This document shows positions 49,649-59,846 of a stretch of DNA of 64,000 nt, piece by piece. Source of the stretch: Providencia rettgeri (GTDB taxonomy: Bacteria; Pseudomonadota; Gammaproteobacteria; Enterobacterales; Enterobacteriaceae); contig UGTZ01000001.1 in assembly GCA_900455085.1 (NCBI GenBank), positions 186,001 to 250,000 on the forward strand. The letters run 5' to 3'. Made by a program: the position numbers and the translations under genes. Numbering within the stretch: position 1 is the first letter of the stretch; every line of letters begins with the position of its first letter. Below the pieces are notes generated by a model. It did not search any database and had not been told where the DNA came from. It saw only the letters and a program-made list of their open reading frames with translations.

Positions 49649-50793
49649 CTATTCATTAATTTTTTCAATTAATTGATAAGTCGCGGTAATGCGGTCAGGG
49701 ATTGGATACCATTTGTTGGACAAAATCACCACCGCGATTCGGTCTTCAGGAATAAATGCCGCATAGGCTGCAAAACCATTGGTTGAACCTGTTTTATTGT
49801 AAAAAGCCTGAGTTTCAGGTGGCATTACAGGATGGATAGCTTCAATTTTTTGCGGTGTGAGCGCCATTTCATCTCGGTTACCTTGCTGTAATTGAGCAAG
49901 AGATACTGGCCATGAATAGCTTTCCCACATCATATCTTGCATAAATGAATCGGTCATGTAGAACCCCGTATGTGTGTTCTCTACGGCTTCCTGCCACGGT
50001 TTAGCGACTTTCTTCGTTTGTATATTAATATCTAAGAAGCGAATTAGATCTTTAGCATTAGATTTTAAACCATAAGATTCAGCATCTAAAATTTGTGGTG
50101 TCACACGAACGGGTTGATCGTTCTTATTATAACCTTGGGCATAATTTTTCTGTTGGTTTTTAGGCACATGAATATAAGTATGTTTTAATCCAAGTGCAGG
50201 CAACATCAATTTTTTCCATCGCTTGTTCAAAGGGCATTTTGAGTTGTTTTGCTGTAACGATACCGAGTAATCCCACACCAAGATTTGAATAAGAGCGATA
50301 TTGCCCAATGGCTTTGGTCGGTTTCCACTGCTGGTAATAACGGATTAATTCCGCTGAATTCGTAATACTATCAGGCACAAATAACGATAAACCGGAAGTG
50401 TGTGTAGCCAAGTTCATTACTGTCACTTGGTCGAAAGCAGACCCTTTTAATTCAGGAAGATAGTGGCTTACCTTTTGCGAAAAATCGAGTTTTCCTTGGT
50501 TTTGTGCATAGGCTGCGAGTGTAGCAGTAAACGTTTTAGATAAAGAACCTATCTCAAATAAAGTCTCATCACTGACAGGGACTGAACTTTGCTTAGACTG
50601 CACACCATAATGATAAATATAGTGTTTTCCATCAACAGAGATTGCTACAGACATGCCTGGGATCTGCTTCTCTTCCATTAGCGGTTTAATAATATTATCC
50701 ACGTCCTTTTGTGTGAATGCATTAGCGGATAGGGTGGTTAAAGCCAAACTAAGGGCAACAAAAATTCGCCCCTGACGAAAAAAAAATTTTCAT
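49649..50793 (-). CDS. ampC: Class C beta-lactamase AmpC (two frameshifts)
   Basis: Serine cephalosporinase of the periplasm. Catalytic motifs: SLSK (Ser64/Lys67 numbering), YSN, and KTG in FYNKTGSTNGF. Two breaks: an A9 run at 50778-50786 (plus strand) within the signal peptide, and a T6 run at 50210-50215; one base less in each gives MKIFFRQGRIFVALSLALTT and PFEQAMEKLMLPALGLKHTY. Restored length is 380 residues, normal for AmpC. It lies divergent from ampR, the classic inducible arrangement. Confidence 0.92.
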
Positions 50794-50976
50794 AGAGTTA
50801 TTCCAATAAGTACAAGTTTAAGTTATTGCTAACAGGAACTGGAAAGCACTTCATTGTGAATTAAAAGTGCTTTAATATACGATTTTCAGCGGGTAGTCCG
50901 TGGTTGAAAAATAGTATGCATGCTTTCAAGCATCATTTAAAACGATATAAAATTCGATGAGGTAAAAGAAAATCTT

Positions 50977-51860
50977 ATGGCAGAAAATTATCGTCATCGG
51001 CTACCCCTCAATGCACTTAGGGCATTTGAAGCTTCCGCACGGCATTTAAGCTTTACACGAGCCGGAATAGAATTGAATGTCACTCAGGCCGCTGTCAGTC
51101 AACAAGTTAGGCTGTTAGAGGAGCAATTGGGGCTAGAACTGTTTATTCGCTTACCTCGAGGACTAGCATTGACCGAAGAAGGCTTCGCGTTGCTACCTGT
51201 ATTGAGCCGCTCTTTTGACCAAATAGGAGTCACTATTACTGCAATTTGAGGATGGCCATTATCGAGAAGCTTTAAGTATTTCAGTGGTCGGTACATTTGC
51301 GGTGGGTTGGTTATTACCAAGGTTAACGCAATTCTCTGAACGATTATCCCTATATTGATTTACGCATTATGACCATAACAATGTAGTAAATTTAGCTGCT
51401 GAAGGCGTTGATTTTGCTATTCGTTTTGGTGAAGGATTATGGCCACTAGTAGAAAATACACCACTATTTTCTACTGCGCATACTGTGCTTTGTTCAGAGA
51501 AAGTTGCGAATCAGCTACAACATCCATTAGATTTAAAATCTCATCAGTTAATGCGTTCATATCGTAAGATGAATGGGAGAAATGGTTTTTAGCCGCAGAA
51601 GTGGAACCATGGCGCGTCAAAGGGCCTGTATTTGATTCATCGCGTTTGATGGTTGAAGCCGCGCTATTAACCGACGGTGTAGCCTTGGTGCCAAGTTGTA
51701 TGTTCAACCATGAATTAAGTGCTGGAACATTAATTCAACCTTTTAATATCTCTGTGACTTTAGGTGGATATTGGTTAAGTCGTTTAAATCGAGAGCCATG
51801 ACACCGGCGATGGCGATATTTCATAATTGGTTGGTGGATGAGTCTAAAAAAGAACAATAA
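50977..51860 (+). pseudogene. ampR: LysR-type regulator AmpR (five frameshifts)
   Basis: The N-terminal HTH (LPLNALRAFEASARHLSFTR, then IELNVTQAAVSQQV) is AmpR. The effector domain is readable only by switching frames: VVGTFAVGWLLPRLTQFSER, PYIDLRIMTHNNVVN, LMRSYRKDEWEKWFLAAEVE, LGGYWLSRLKSRAMTPAM. I place one-base events near 51220-51245 (extra), 51340 (extra T), 51370 (missing C), 51566 (missing A) and 51790 (missing A). Restored length is about 294 residues (AmpR 291). No substituted stops were needed, so sequencing error or recent decay are both possible. Confidence 0.85.
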
Positions 51861-51935
51861 GTCGGTGCTATACTATTAATAGAAATAGCACCGATATTTA
51901 ATTTACTAGCATAATATAATGCTCATATTTAGAAG

Positions 51936-52223
51936 TTAAAATACCAGAGCTTCAGCCGAGAAATAATTCTTTTTATTAACAGAGAGCTCTGTACTATTAA
52001 TATCCGTAATGGTTTCAGTAAAGAAATAGGTCGGCGAAACATTAAATATTTGTGCCAATTGGTAAATGGTATCGACATGAATATTAACCTCACCATTTTC
52101 ATAGCGTGATTGATGTTGTTGGCTAATACCTAATAGTATGCTTAATTCTTTACCACTCATTCCGTGACTTTCTCTTAATGACCTTATTTTTAAACCGACA
52201 GATTTAGATATTTTTCGTTTCAT
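51936..52223 (-). CDS. XRE/MrpJ-type fimbrial regulator (third in operon)
   Basis: A 95-residue helix-turn-helix protein. The motif ISQQHQSRYENGEVNI lies in the recognition helix region, close to the SQQQ-SRYE signature of MrpJ homologues in Proteus and Providencia, which repress flagellar genes while fimbriae are made. C-terminal tail hydrophobic/polar with no known domain. It is the last gene at the 3' side of the fimbrial cluster. Confidence 0.8.
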   Translation of the reverse strand: MKRKISKSVGLKIRSLRESHGMSGKELSILLGISQQHQSRYENGEVNIHVDTIYQLAQIFNVSPTYFFTETITDINSTELSVNKKNYFSAEALVF

Positions 52224-52321
52224 AATGTTCTCTCTAACTTATTTAATATTGCAATGTGAATATAATTAAATATTATTAATGTAATTTGTTTTTCTAGTGT
52301 TATGTATTATTACTTAATTTA

Positions 52322-52542
52322 TTAAATATCAATGGATTGAAAAAATGATTGAATATCAATCTCAAAATATGTTGCATACTGGAACAGTCTATCTAACGTT
52401 ATTCTATTTATACCCTTTCATATCGTGATTGCTGTTGTGGGCTGATGCCAATAACCTCTGATAGTTCATTAATTGAAAGCCCATTCGTTTTTCGATAAAA
52501 AAGTATTTTTTTACCAATTAGGTGAGATGTTGAATAAGACAT
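52322..52542 (-). CDS. Second MrpJ-type regulator (one frameshift)
   Basis: A short gene hidden by a frameshift. From ATG 52542 it reads IGKKILFYRKTNGLSINELS and ISPQQQSRYER, then a missing C in the CCC run at 52413-52415 ends it. Adding one base continues GINRITLDRLFQYATYFEID, a close match to the regulator at 53715-54011, and ends at 52322 with about 73 residues. It may be a truncated paralogue even after repair. The remaining bases of 52543-52732 are AT-rich spacer. Confidence 0.65.
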
Positions 52543-52732
52543 ATAGACTCCTAAAATTATATTTTTTATTGCTAACTAGACACTATGTAAAGATTATATA
52601 CCTATATTAACCACTTTTATTAAATAGTAAATTTGCTATTTATCAATTATTCTTTCATATTCTTTAATATTAGCAATAAAAATCAAATTATAAATAAATT
52701 AACCTCTTTTTATGATTAATGTTGAATGCTAT

Positions 52733-53718
52733 TTATTCATATCTTATGTTAACCGACGCGGTCGAGTTTGCAGTTCCTGCGGTTATATTATTAGCAGTTT
52801 TAATATATCGAGCTTTCCAATTAAAAATATAGTCGCCACCTGCAACGTTATTTTGCAAAGTAAACTTTGAATTAAGCTTTATTGGGGTGCTGTTTCTATC
52901 TAATAATTGAATGGCGACTCCGGTCGCTTGCCCTTGTCCAGACAATTTAATTTTCCCTGTATTAGTATCAACATACCCAGCACTGCTTGTCACTGTCACT
53001 TTTAGATTAGTGCCTGCAGCGCAGCTTAATGTAATGGGTATATTGACACTATTGCTAGTAGAGCCAATAGCTTTAAACTGAGTATCATACCAAGTCCCTA
53101 AGTTAACATTGTAACTTGTCGCTTTTGTTGAGCACTTTAATACATTAATCTTGATAGCACCCGCTGGAATATTCAATGATGTTAAATTCCAAGTACTGTT
53201 ATGTGGCGCTGGATTGTGCTGTGTTAATTTTCCCACAAGGCCAGCCTTTAAATTTCCCCCCTGTGTGACCTGCCCTGTTTTTTTGATAGTAATAGTCCAA
53301 TATGGGTTAGGAATACCCCAAGCAGCAGGGTTAGCTAATGTTGGTGGCCCATAACGTGTGTTCAAGAAACCAATTTCCATAGCTTTTACTTGAATGCTGA
53401 TGCCTGGTATATTACTGGCTGCAATTTTATTACCGTTTGGTACCCACCCATTCACATAGTCAGCATGTAAATAGGCATCACCGCATTGGCCATTACTTTT
53501 TGGCCTGAAAATGTATTGACTTGTGAGCCTTTAAAATTGACTCGAATAGTATCGAGGTCTCGTGCTCCAGTATCATCATATTGCAGTGAATAGGTTTTCG
53601 TAGGTACATTAACTACAACATTCCGTAAATTCGGGTTTTGAATACAGGCTGCTTGTGTATATGCAGAATAAGCAAAAACCGAGCCTATTATTACCAGTAA
53701 AATTTTCTTTTTAGTCAT
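52733..53718 (-). CDS. Two-domain fimbrial tip adhesin (one frameshift)
   Basis: Signal peptide ILLVIIGSVFAYSAYTQA precedes a lectin-like N-terminal domain (CIQNPNLRNVVVNVPTKTYS) and a C-terminal pilin domain (NVNLGTWYDTQFKAIGSTSN, ending ASVNIRYE). Architecture is that of FimH/MrpH-like tip adhesins; the receptor is unknown. The break near 53481 is a missing G; its restoration gives MANAGDAYLHADYVNGWVP and about 328 residues. The ATG overlaps the stop of the upstream regulator gene (ATGA). Confidence 0.82.
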
Positions 53719-54011
53719 AAAATATCCTTAACATTTACTTTTTTTATTAAATGTTTTTCTTCTGTATACTCAATCTCATTGATCTCCCTAGAATTGAAAA
53801 TAAAAAAATCTATAATATCAATTTCAAATATCTTAGAGTAATGATAAAGCCTATCAATATTAATTCGATTAATACCACGCTCATATCGTGATTGCTGTTG
53901 TTCACTCACTCCTACTACTTTAGATAAATTCTCTAATGTCATTCCTTTCATTTTTCGATAATAAGTGATTTTATTGCCAATTATTTTTGAGATAGGGTAG
54001 TGGCTAGGCAT
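53715..54011 (-). CDS. MrpJ-type fimbrial regulator (first in operon, upstream of adhesin)
   Basis: A 98-residue XRE-family protein, with YYRKMKGMTLENLSKVVGVS and EQQQSRYERGINRINIDRL, the MrpJ signature. C-terminal tail rich in Glu/Lys. Unusual position: it sits inside the structural operon, between a minor pilin and the adhesin, and its stop overlaps the adhesin start, so the two should be translated together. Confidence 0.83.
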   Translation of the reverse strand: MPSHYPISKIIGNKITYYRKMKGMTLENLSKVVGVSEQQQSRYERGINRINIDRLYHYSKIFEIDIIDFFIFNSREINEIEYTEEKHLIKKVNVKDIL

Positions 54012-54063
54012 ATCATTATCTCCTATTAAGGTGTGTGTGATTATAATAAGAAATTATATTTGA

Positions 54064-54561
54064 TTATTGATAAGTAAATGTAAATTCTAAATGGCTTTTA
54101 AATGAGCCTGCAACCATACCATTTCCATATCCTGAAACTCTTGCAGACAGAGGAATTTCAACATTTCGTGTTTGTGTATTAACATTCGCAGTAATCGTAT
54201 CACCATTTTTTATTGTTGTTTTATTGGTAGTATTGGCTAAATTTAATGCCACATTTTTCGCCGTACCATTATTAATAAAATGTTCCGTGACTGTTGCATC
54301 CGGAGTGCCAGATATTTTCATTACAGCTATAGTGGTACCGACAGGGCAATTTTTTAGCTTCACGGAAAAATTAACCCACGGAGATTTCTGAGTATCTTTG
54401 ATATTCCAAATATTAATTTTTTTCAAATCAATTAAATAATTATTTTTTTCGACTTCACAAGGAGCAGCAATAACGACACCATGTACTTTAATATTTGCTG
54501 TTAGCCCAAATGCAGTTAAAGAACAGCTCATTATTGATAGTAATAGGATTAACTGTCTCAT
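54064..54561 (-). CDS. Minor fimbrial subunit (second)
   Basis: About 165 residues, exported pilin with signal peptide LILLLSIMSCSLTAFG and the immunoglobulin-like pilin pattern: Cys in VIAAPCEVEKNN and SPWVNFSVKLKNCPVGTT, C-terminal FTFTYQ. ATG 54561 follows AGAGAG and gives a proper signal peptide; a longer frame from 54630 overlaps the previous gene. Paralogous to the gene immediately upstream. Confidence 0.85.
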   Translation of the reverse strand: MRQLILLLSIMSCSLTAFGLTANIKVHGVVIAAPCEVEKNNYLIDLKKINIWNIKDTQKSPWVNFSVKLKNCPVGTTIAVMKISGTPDATVTEHFINNGTAKNVALNLANTTNKTTIKNGDTITANVNTQTRNVEIPLSARVSGYGNGMVAGSFKSHLEFTFTYQ

Positions 54562-54574
54562 ATTATTCTCTCTT

Positions 54575-55090
54575 TTATAAATAGGTAATTGTTGCCGTAA
54601 TATTGGCGGAAATGGTTCCTGGTGTGGCATTACCTAATGAGCTAAAGGCACGTGTACGTAATGGAATATTAATATTCGCTTGCCCATTTGTCGGAACTTG
54701 TAATACTTTTTGGTTACCTAATGCAGTTGTTCCATTACCGTTTTGTAGTTGTACGGCTAGGTTTTTAGCTGTGCCTTGATTTTTGTATAAACTTGCTACA
54801 TCCGCGGTATCCGCCGTTCCTTTAAATGTCAGTTTTACTTGGTTAATATAGCGAGAACAATTATTGAGACTAATATTAAAGTTTTTCCATGGAGAACCTG
54901 AATTGGTATTTTTAAAGACATCAGCAGAAATATTTTTTAGGTCAATATCAATATTATTCCCACCAGTAATATTGCAAGTTGCGGCTTTAATATTTCCGGT
55001 AAAATTCAATGCCACTGTGCTAGCAGCAAATAAATCCCCACTGAATATTAAGCAGCCAAGTAAAAGTAAATTTTTAGATGTTTTTTTCAT
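54575..55090 (-). CDS. Minor fimbrial subunit (first)
   Basis: A 171-residue pilin: signal peptide LLLLGCLIFSGDLFAAS, first Cys in IKAATCNITGG, SPWKNFNISLNNCSRYI and C-terminal ANITATITYL. Shares the SPW-NF-L-NC block with its neighbour, suggesting tandem duplication. Probably an adaptor between shaft and tip. Confidence 0.86.
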   Translation of the reverse strand: MKKTSKNLLLLGCLIFSGDLFAASTVALNFTGNIKAATCNITGGNNIDIDLKNISADVFKNTNSGSPWKNFNISLNNCSRYINQVKLTFKGTADTADVASLYKNQGTAKNLAVQLQNGNGTTALGNQKVLQVPTNGQANINIPLRTRAFSSLGNATPGTISANITATITYL

Positions 55091-55154
55091 TTTTTATTCC
55101 TACTCACAGCTAATATTGATTTATAAGTAAGATGATTCATCGTTGACCTCTTTA

Positions 55155-57678
55155 TTATTGGCAAACCGCTGCTGTTTTATATAACCCCATATAATTCGAT
55201 ATACCTGCTAAGTTATATTTTACTTGGCATTGTTGTTTATCGTTATATTGAATAATAAAATTACCATTTTCAGCTAAACCAGATAAATAAATTTCGCCAT
55301 CATTGCCCACTATATTATTTAGCTGTGGGTTATCTTTAAATATCGCCTGAGCACCAAAAGGTACGGGATTACCATCAGCAAAGGTTAATATCATGATGGC
55401 TCGGTACCCGACATTCGCCGCAAAGCTAGCTTTCACCAGAGCGCCACGGCTTGGTGCAACACTTTGACTGGTTAACTCCATTTCCGTATTTTCAGGTAGT
55501 TCAGAAGTGTCAATATCAATCACATTTTTACGATAAGCCGTGACATAAGGCACGAGTGCATAACCTTGGTTATTAGTGACAACTCCTGCTTGGTTTAATA
55601 CTGGTACATCACCTGCATCTGGGATTTCAACAATAGCCGCGGTTTCGCCTAATTGTTGACCGAGCACAAGACCGCCAGAGTGAGCCACTAAGCTACCATT
55701 AACACCGTAATAGAGGTTATAGTTGTCTTTGCTATAGCCTGTTCCACCTGAAATTTCACCATATTGGCCTTTATAAGAAGCGTTCATATTACCGCTCGTA
55801 CCTTGTTCTTGAGTGGTGAAACCCTGCTGCATGCTCCAATTTAAGCGGTTATTAAGTTGTGAAGCGGAAAGCCCAATACTGCCTGTGCTTGGGCCGTTGC
55901 TGCTACTATTACTGTTAAAGTTGTAATAGAAGGTGTTATCAAACACGGTAAATGGCACACTGACAGAGAAGGCAAGCTGATGATCATCTTCACTTTTCGT
56001 ACGGCTACCGGAAGTATATGAGTAGCTATTAGTATTTTTATTATAGGTATAATTCAAACTATAACTGATGCCTTGCCAACTATTGTTATAACCCACGGTG
56101 GCAGACTGAGTTTTACGGTCACTATTCCAGTAGTCTTCATTGATATAGCCTACAGAGATTGAACCAAAGTTATCCCCTAAGTTTTGGCTGAGGGTGATCT
56201 CACCGCGATTACGGCGGCGTTCAATTTCAGGGATATAGTTTGTATTTCTATAGCCGTCAAAGACTTCCGCTAAACTGTAAAAACCTTTAGTGGAATAACG
56301 ATAACCAGCCAATGCGATATTAGTACCAATATCGTTGATATTTTTGTTATAGCGGAAACGGTATGATTGGCCTTTTTCCTTAACGTCATTACTTAGCGTT
56401 GAATTTGCATGGGTAACGTCAATGGATAACGCACCAAATCGCCCAAGGTTTTGGCCTGCGCCGATGGAGTAAGATTGGTAATGCTCACTCACTTGGCTAC
56501 CACCATAAGCGGTAATACCATACGGTAGACCATAGATTAAGGTAAATGGCCAAATTTTGTTTTATCAATGCTACTGTCATAAGCGCGGTATTCCCCGCCC
56601 GTTACGCTATAAGAAAAATATCCTTCACGTTGCAATACAGGTAATGAGGCAAAAGGAACGATTTGATATTGCTCGCTACCGTTGGATTCTTTGATGGTGA
56701 CATGCAAATCACCGCTTCCCCCTGTTGGATATAAGTCATTGATTTCAAAAGGGCCCGCAGCCACCTCGGTTTGGTAGATAATGTAACCATTTTGGCGGAT
56801 CGTCACCTGTGCGTTGCTACGCGCTATCCCGCGTACAACGGGTGCATAGCCGCGCAAACTTTCAGGGGACATATCATCATCTGTCGCAAGCTGAGCTCCG
56901 CGAAATGGCACGCTATCAAAAACCATCGAAGGTGAGACACTATCCCCCAAGGTTAACTGACTTTTGATACTATTTATGCCACGTGATGCATAGGTATAAA
57001 TGGTGTCCCATTTACCAGATTGGTCAGTATTGCTTGACCATGTGGTGTAATTCCGTAACCGCCAAGCTCCAATATTTAAACCGGGTCTTAAATTCACATA
57101 ATGGGATGTATTATCTGAGCCATTTTTTTTTACGATCATAATTTTTCGACCCGTTATAGCTATAATTTAATAACAGTGCATTGATCCCATTATCAATATT
57201 AGCTAGATCAACGTAACCCCTTGGGTTTCTATCCAATGCGATTTGGGGGATGCTTAAATATAAACGTTGAGAATCAAACTCAAAATTACTTGTGGCATCA
57301 GGGATCGCTGCAAGGTTTACACAGTGACTTCCTGCGGTTTGTAATTCAGGGTATTCCGCTGTTTTGATACCAAACTCTTTAATATCAGCAAGTGATAAAC
57401 ATGGAACTAATTGGTTACGGCTATTTTTTTTCAAATTTAAGATTTTTAGCACCAATTAAGTTGGTGTTGACATAAATATCAACATAGTAGTCACCGGCTA
57501 ATTGCTCATTATTCTCGAACTGTGACAAATCAACCGAATCTTTATTCGGTAGCTCTAAAAAGTCAGGATCAAAGTAGACATTATTTTCTGTTTTTTCTTC
57601 AGCATATAGCGATGCGGTATAGCCTAAATATAATAGTAGGCCTAGAGATATTTTATTTATTTTCATGATAAAGCCCAA
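55155..57678 (-). CDS. Outer-membrane fimbrial usher (three frameshifts)
   Basis: A PapC/FimD-type usher, about 840 residues after repair. The N-terminal domain has VYFDPDFLELPNKDSVDLSQ, the barrel VVRGIARSNAQVTIRQNGY, the C-terminal domains FAANVGYRAIMILTFADG and PFGAQAIF. Breaks: an extra base in the T8 run at 57424-57431; an extra base in the T9 run at 57123-57131; and a missing base near 56550, where FGPFTLIYGLPYGITAYGGS is expected. It accepts chaperone-subunit complexes and exports the pilus. Confidence 0.88.
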
Positions 57679-57692
57679 CTTATTTTATAGTT

Positions 57693-58361
57693 TTATATTT
57701 TCTTTTCGAGTGCTTCTGGTGCTGCACCATAATCATTAATAACTTCCCATTTAATTGTTCCATTAGTATTTGAGTTATTAACCTCGAAAGTCGCACTTGA
57801 GAAAGGTGCCGCATAAGAAACATCATTAGCCTTTGTTCCATTAAAGCTGATGCTCTGGAAATTCATAAAATAAGGTGTTGGGTTTTTAACCGTAATTTTA
57901 TTTCCAGATTTAGACCACACTAATTTTTTTTGCTCTTCAATAAAATTAACATCTTTTAATGCTTTAGGGCGATAAATTAATTTCATTTGCGTTTTAAAGG
58001 CAATTTGTAATGAGTTTTCTGTTCTTTCTGTTGCTGGAATAGTTTTTATATTTAACCAGAACAATGACTCTCTATCATTAGGTAATTTATTTTCGGTTAA
58101 AAATATTCTAAGCGCATTAGTTCTATCTGCATTTAGCCTAAATAATGGTGGTGTGATAGAAAAATCAGACTGTTTTTTTTCATCGATATTATCTATCCAA
58201 GATTGAATCAAATAAGGGATTTTATCTGGATTTTCTACGCTGATGCTGACATCTTTGTTTCCCTCATTATAAATAACACGGGTTCCACCAATAATAACAC
58301 CAGCATTCGCAGTATTTATTAGTGCAAGTAAGGAAATGAAAATATAGATAATAGATTTCAT
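57693..58361 (-). CDS. Periplasmic fimbrial chaperone (PapD-like)
   Basis: A 222-residue chaperone with signal peptide IYIFISLLALINTANA and the family blocks GTRVIYNEGNKDVSISVENP, PYLIQSWID and FWLNIKTIPATE, plus IAFKTQMKLIYRPKAL. The conserved Arg in GTRVIY and Lys in MKLIYRP anchor the subunit C-terminus. It lies 14 bases upstream of the usher gene. Confidence 0.92.
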   Translation of the reverse strand: MKSIIYIFISLLALINTANAGVIIGGTRVIYNEGNKDVSISVENPDKIPYLIQSWIDNIDEKKQSDFSITPPLFRLNADRTNALRIFLTENKLPNDRESLFWLNIKTIPATERTENSLQIAFKTQMKLIYRPKALKDVNFIEEQKKLVWSKSGNKITVKNPTPYFMNFQSISFNGTKANDVSYAAPFSSATFEVNNSNTNGTIKWEVINDYGAAPEALEKKI

Positions 58362-58420
58362 AATACCACCATTGATTATTATTAGATAAGGCTTAAGTCC
58401 TTTTAAACCTTATTTATTAC

Positions 58421-58945
58421 TTAGTTATAATTGATTGTGAAAGTTGCTGTCGCATTTGCAGGACCAGGAGTCACTGTGTCAGACTTAGCAATATAACGCG
58501 CTCTGAAATCTAAATTATTTTCCACATTTTGCTGTAATGGATATGCTTTAGAGGCAGTAAATAATGGAACAATTTTATTCGTATCATCAGTAATTTGAAT
58601 TCCAACGCCAGTTGCAACGCCAGTTTCTTCTTTTAATTTAATAACTTCATCATCACCAATATAAGAATCAGCATCAAATTTTACTGAAGCCGTTGTTACT
58701 GTAGCAGGGCAATTAATTAATTTAATGGTAAATTTAGTTGCTGCCGCTGTACTTCCTGCGTTTGGTAATGCTTTTTTAGATACTTGTCCTAAGTTTACTT
58801 TTAGTGCATCAGAGCCAGCTGCTAATTCGCATGCTTGGTCGATGATTTCACCGGTAAAGTCGATAGTACCATCTGCAGCTAATGCATTATTAACAGCAAA
58901 GATTGAGGTTGCAGCAATTAATGATGCAAGTAAGTTTTTTTTCAT
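58421..58945 (-). CDS. Major fimbrial subunit (MrpA/FimA-like)
   Basis: A 174-residue pilin with signal peptide LLASLIAATSIFAVNNALAA, the pilin start GTIDFTGEIIDQACEL, a second Cys in KLINCPATV and closing TATFTINYN. Ala/Thr-rich composition and first place in the operon indicate the shaft subunit. Highly expressed genes of this kind have a separate leader; a 59-base gap precedes the chaperone gene. Confidence 0.92.
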   Translation of the reverse strand: MKKNLLASLIAATSIFAVNNALAADGTIDFTGEIIDQACELAAGSDALKVNLGQVSKKALPNAGSTAAATKFTIKLINCPATVTTASVKFDADSYIGDDEVIKLKEETGVATGVGIQITDDTNKIVPLFTASKAYPLQQNVENNLDFRARYIAKSDTVTPGPANATATFTINYN

Positions 58946-58979
58946 TTGTTTTTCTCCAAAAGATAATTATTTATTTTTC

Positions 58980-59010
58980 ATTGAGTAGGTGGAATTACCA
59001 ATTACTCAAT
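58980..59010. repeat. Inverted repeat in the leader of the major pilin gene
   Basis: ATTGAGTA at 58980-58987 and TACTCAAT at 59003-59010, with a 15-base spacer, 35 bases upstream of the pilin start. May be a leader stem or an operator. Confidence 0.55.
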
Positions 59011-59504
59011 TGGAGAGTATTTTGAAACTATTTTTTAAAATAAACAAGTTTTGTAAAATTTGGTAAAATATAATTAAATTTTGAAGTATTTAATTTTTTT
59101 AATTAAGTTAACACCGTATGGGAGAATAATTGAAGTGCTATTTTATCTTAAGGTAAATATATTTTTAGGTGAGTTTTTTACTAAAGTGAAATAACGATAT
59201 AAAACTAAGAATAATTATAACGTGGGAGATAAATTTAATTTTTCTCTCATATGGTGATTATTTGGGTTTATAAGGCCCTGGCACATCAGACCACATTTGA
59301 AGAATGTTTTATTTGTACTATTGTAAAACGAAATAATAGTATAACTATCGAATTTCGTAGGTCTAAAAGTGCTATTTATTTCATTTTTTGAATAAATAAA
59401 GGGTATTACCATTCAGGATATGAATGAAAATTGCAGGGTGATTAATCTCGGTTTTCAGAAAACATTAAATTACCCTTTGAATATCTTCGATTAAATTCAA
59501 TTGA

Positions 59505-59539
59505 GTAGCCTTAATTTTAATTAATTATGCTAAGGCTAC
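59505..59539. repeat. Inverted repeat in the fimbrial upstream region
   Basis: GTAGCCTTA (59505-59513) and TAAGGCTAC (59531-59539), a perfect 9-base repeat with a 17-base AT-rich loop. Role unknown. Confidence 0.55.
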
Positions 59540-59777
59540 ATAAGAAGTTTCTTATTTATAGATACGTTTAAGCTACAGTGTTCATTGTTATAAATTTCCT
59601 ATAAACGACGTTATTTTTGTATTAATGCTACTTGTATAAATTGAAATTCTGTTCAGGTGATAATAAGCTTTCTGCTTGCAATATCTTTTTTTATTTTGTT
59701 TATTATTCATTGTGTTAATTGGTGTTGGAATAGTAAAATCAATAATTAATTCCTGAATATCAAGGTCGAATTATTTA

Positions 59778-59828
59778 ATATTAAGATAAGTATGAAGTAA
59801 TAAATTACTTCGTACATTATCTTAATAT
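59778..59828 (-). terminator. Long hairpin downstream of glnG
   Basis: Arms of 23 and 24 bases (59778-59800 and 59805-59828) pair almost completely, with one bulge and one G-T pair and a 4-base loop; the outer 12 bases are ATATTAAGATAA. It begins 18 bases past the repaired glnG stop. It is AT-rich without a U run, so terminator is only one reading. Confidence 0.45.
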
Positions 59829-59846
59829 GATAGTGAACATTTGAAG

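Larger units (their letters stand above)
58946..59846. other. Fimbrial promoter region between glnG and the major pilin gene
   Basis: About 900 bases, very AT-rich, with no credible gene. It holds several short inverted repeats (58980-59010, 59316-59341 with TACTATT/AATAGTA, 59505-59539) and a long hairpin at 59778-59828. No recombinase gene or long terminal repeats of an invertible promoter were seen. Confidence 0.6.

Noticed and set aside
58946..59846. Phase-variable invertible promoter for the fimbrial operon
   Set aside because: Inverted repeats found are only 7-9 bases and too close together, and no MrpI/FimB-type recombinase gene is present in the window.
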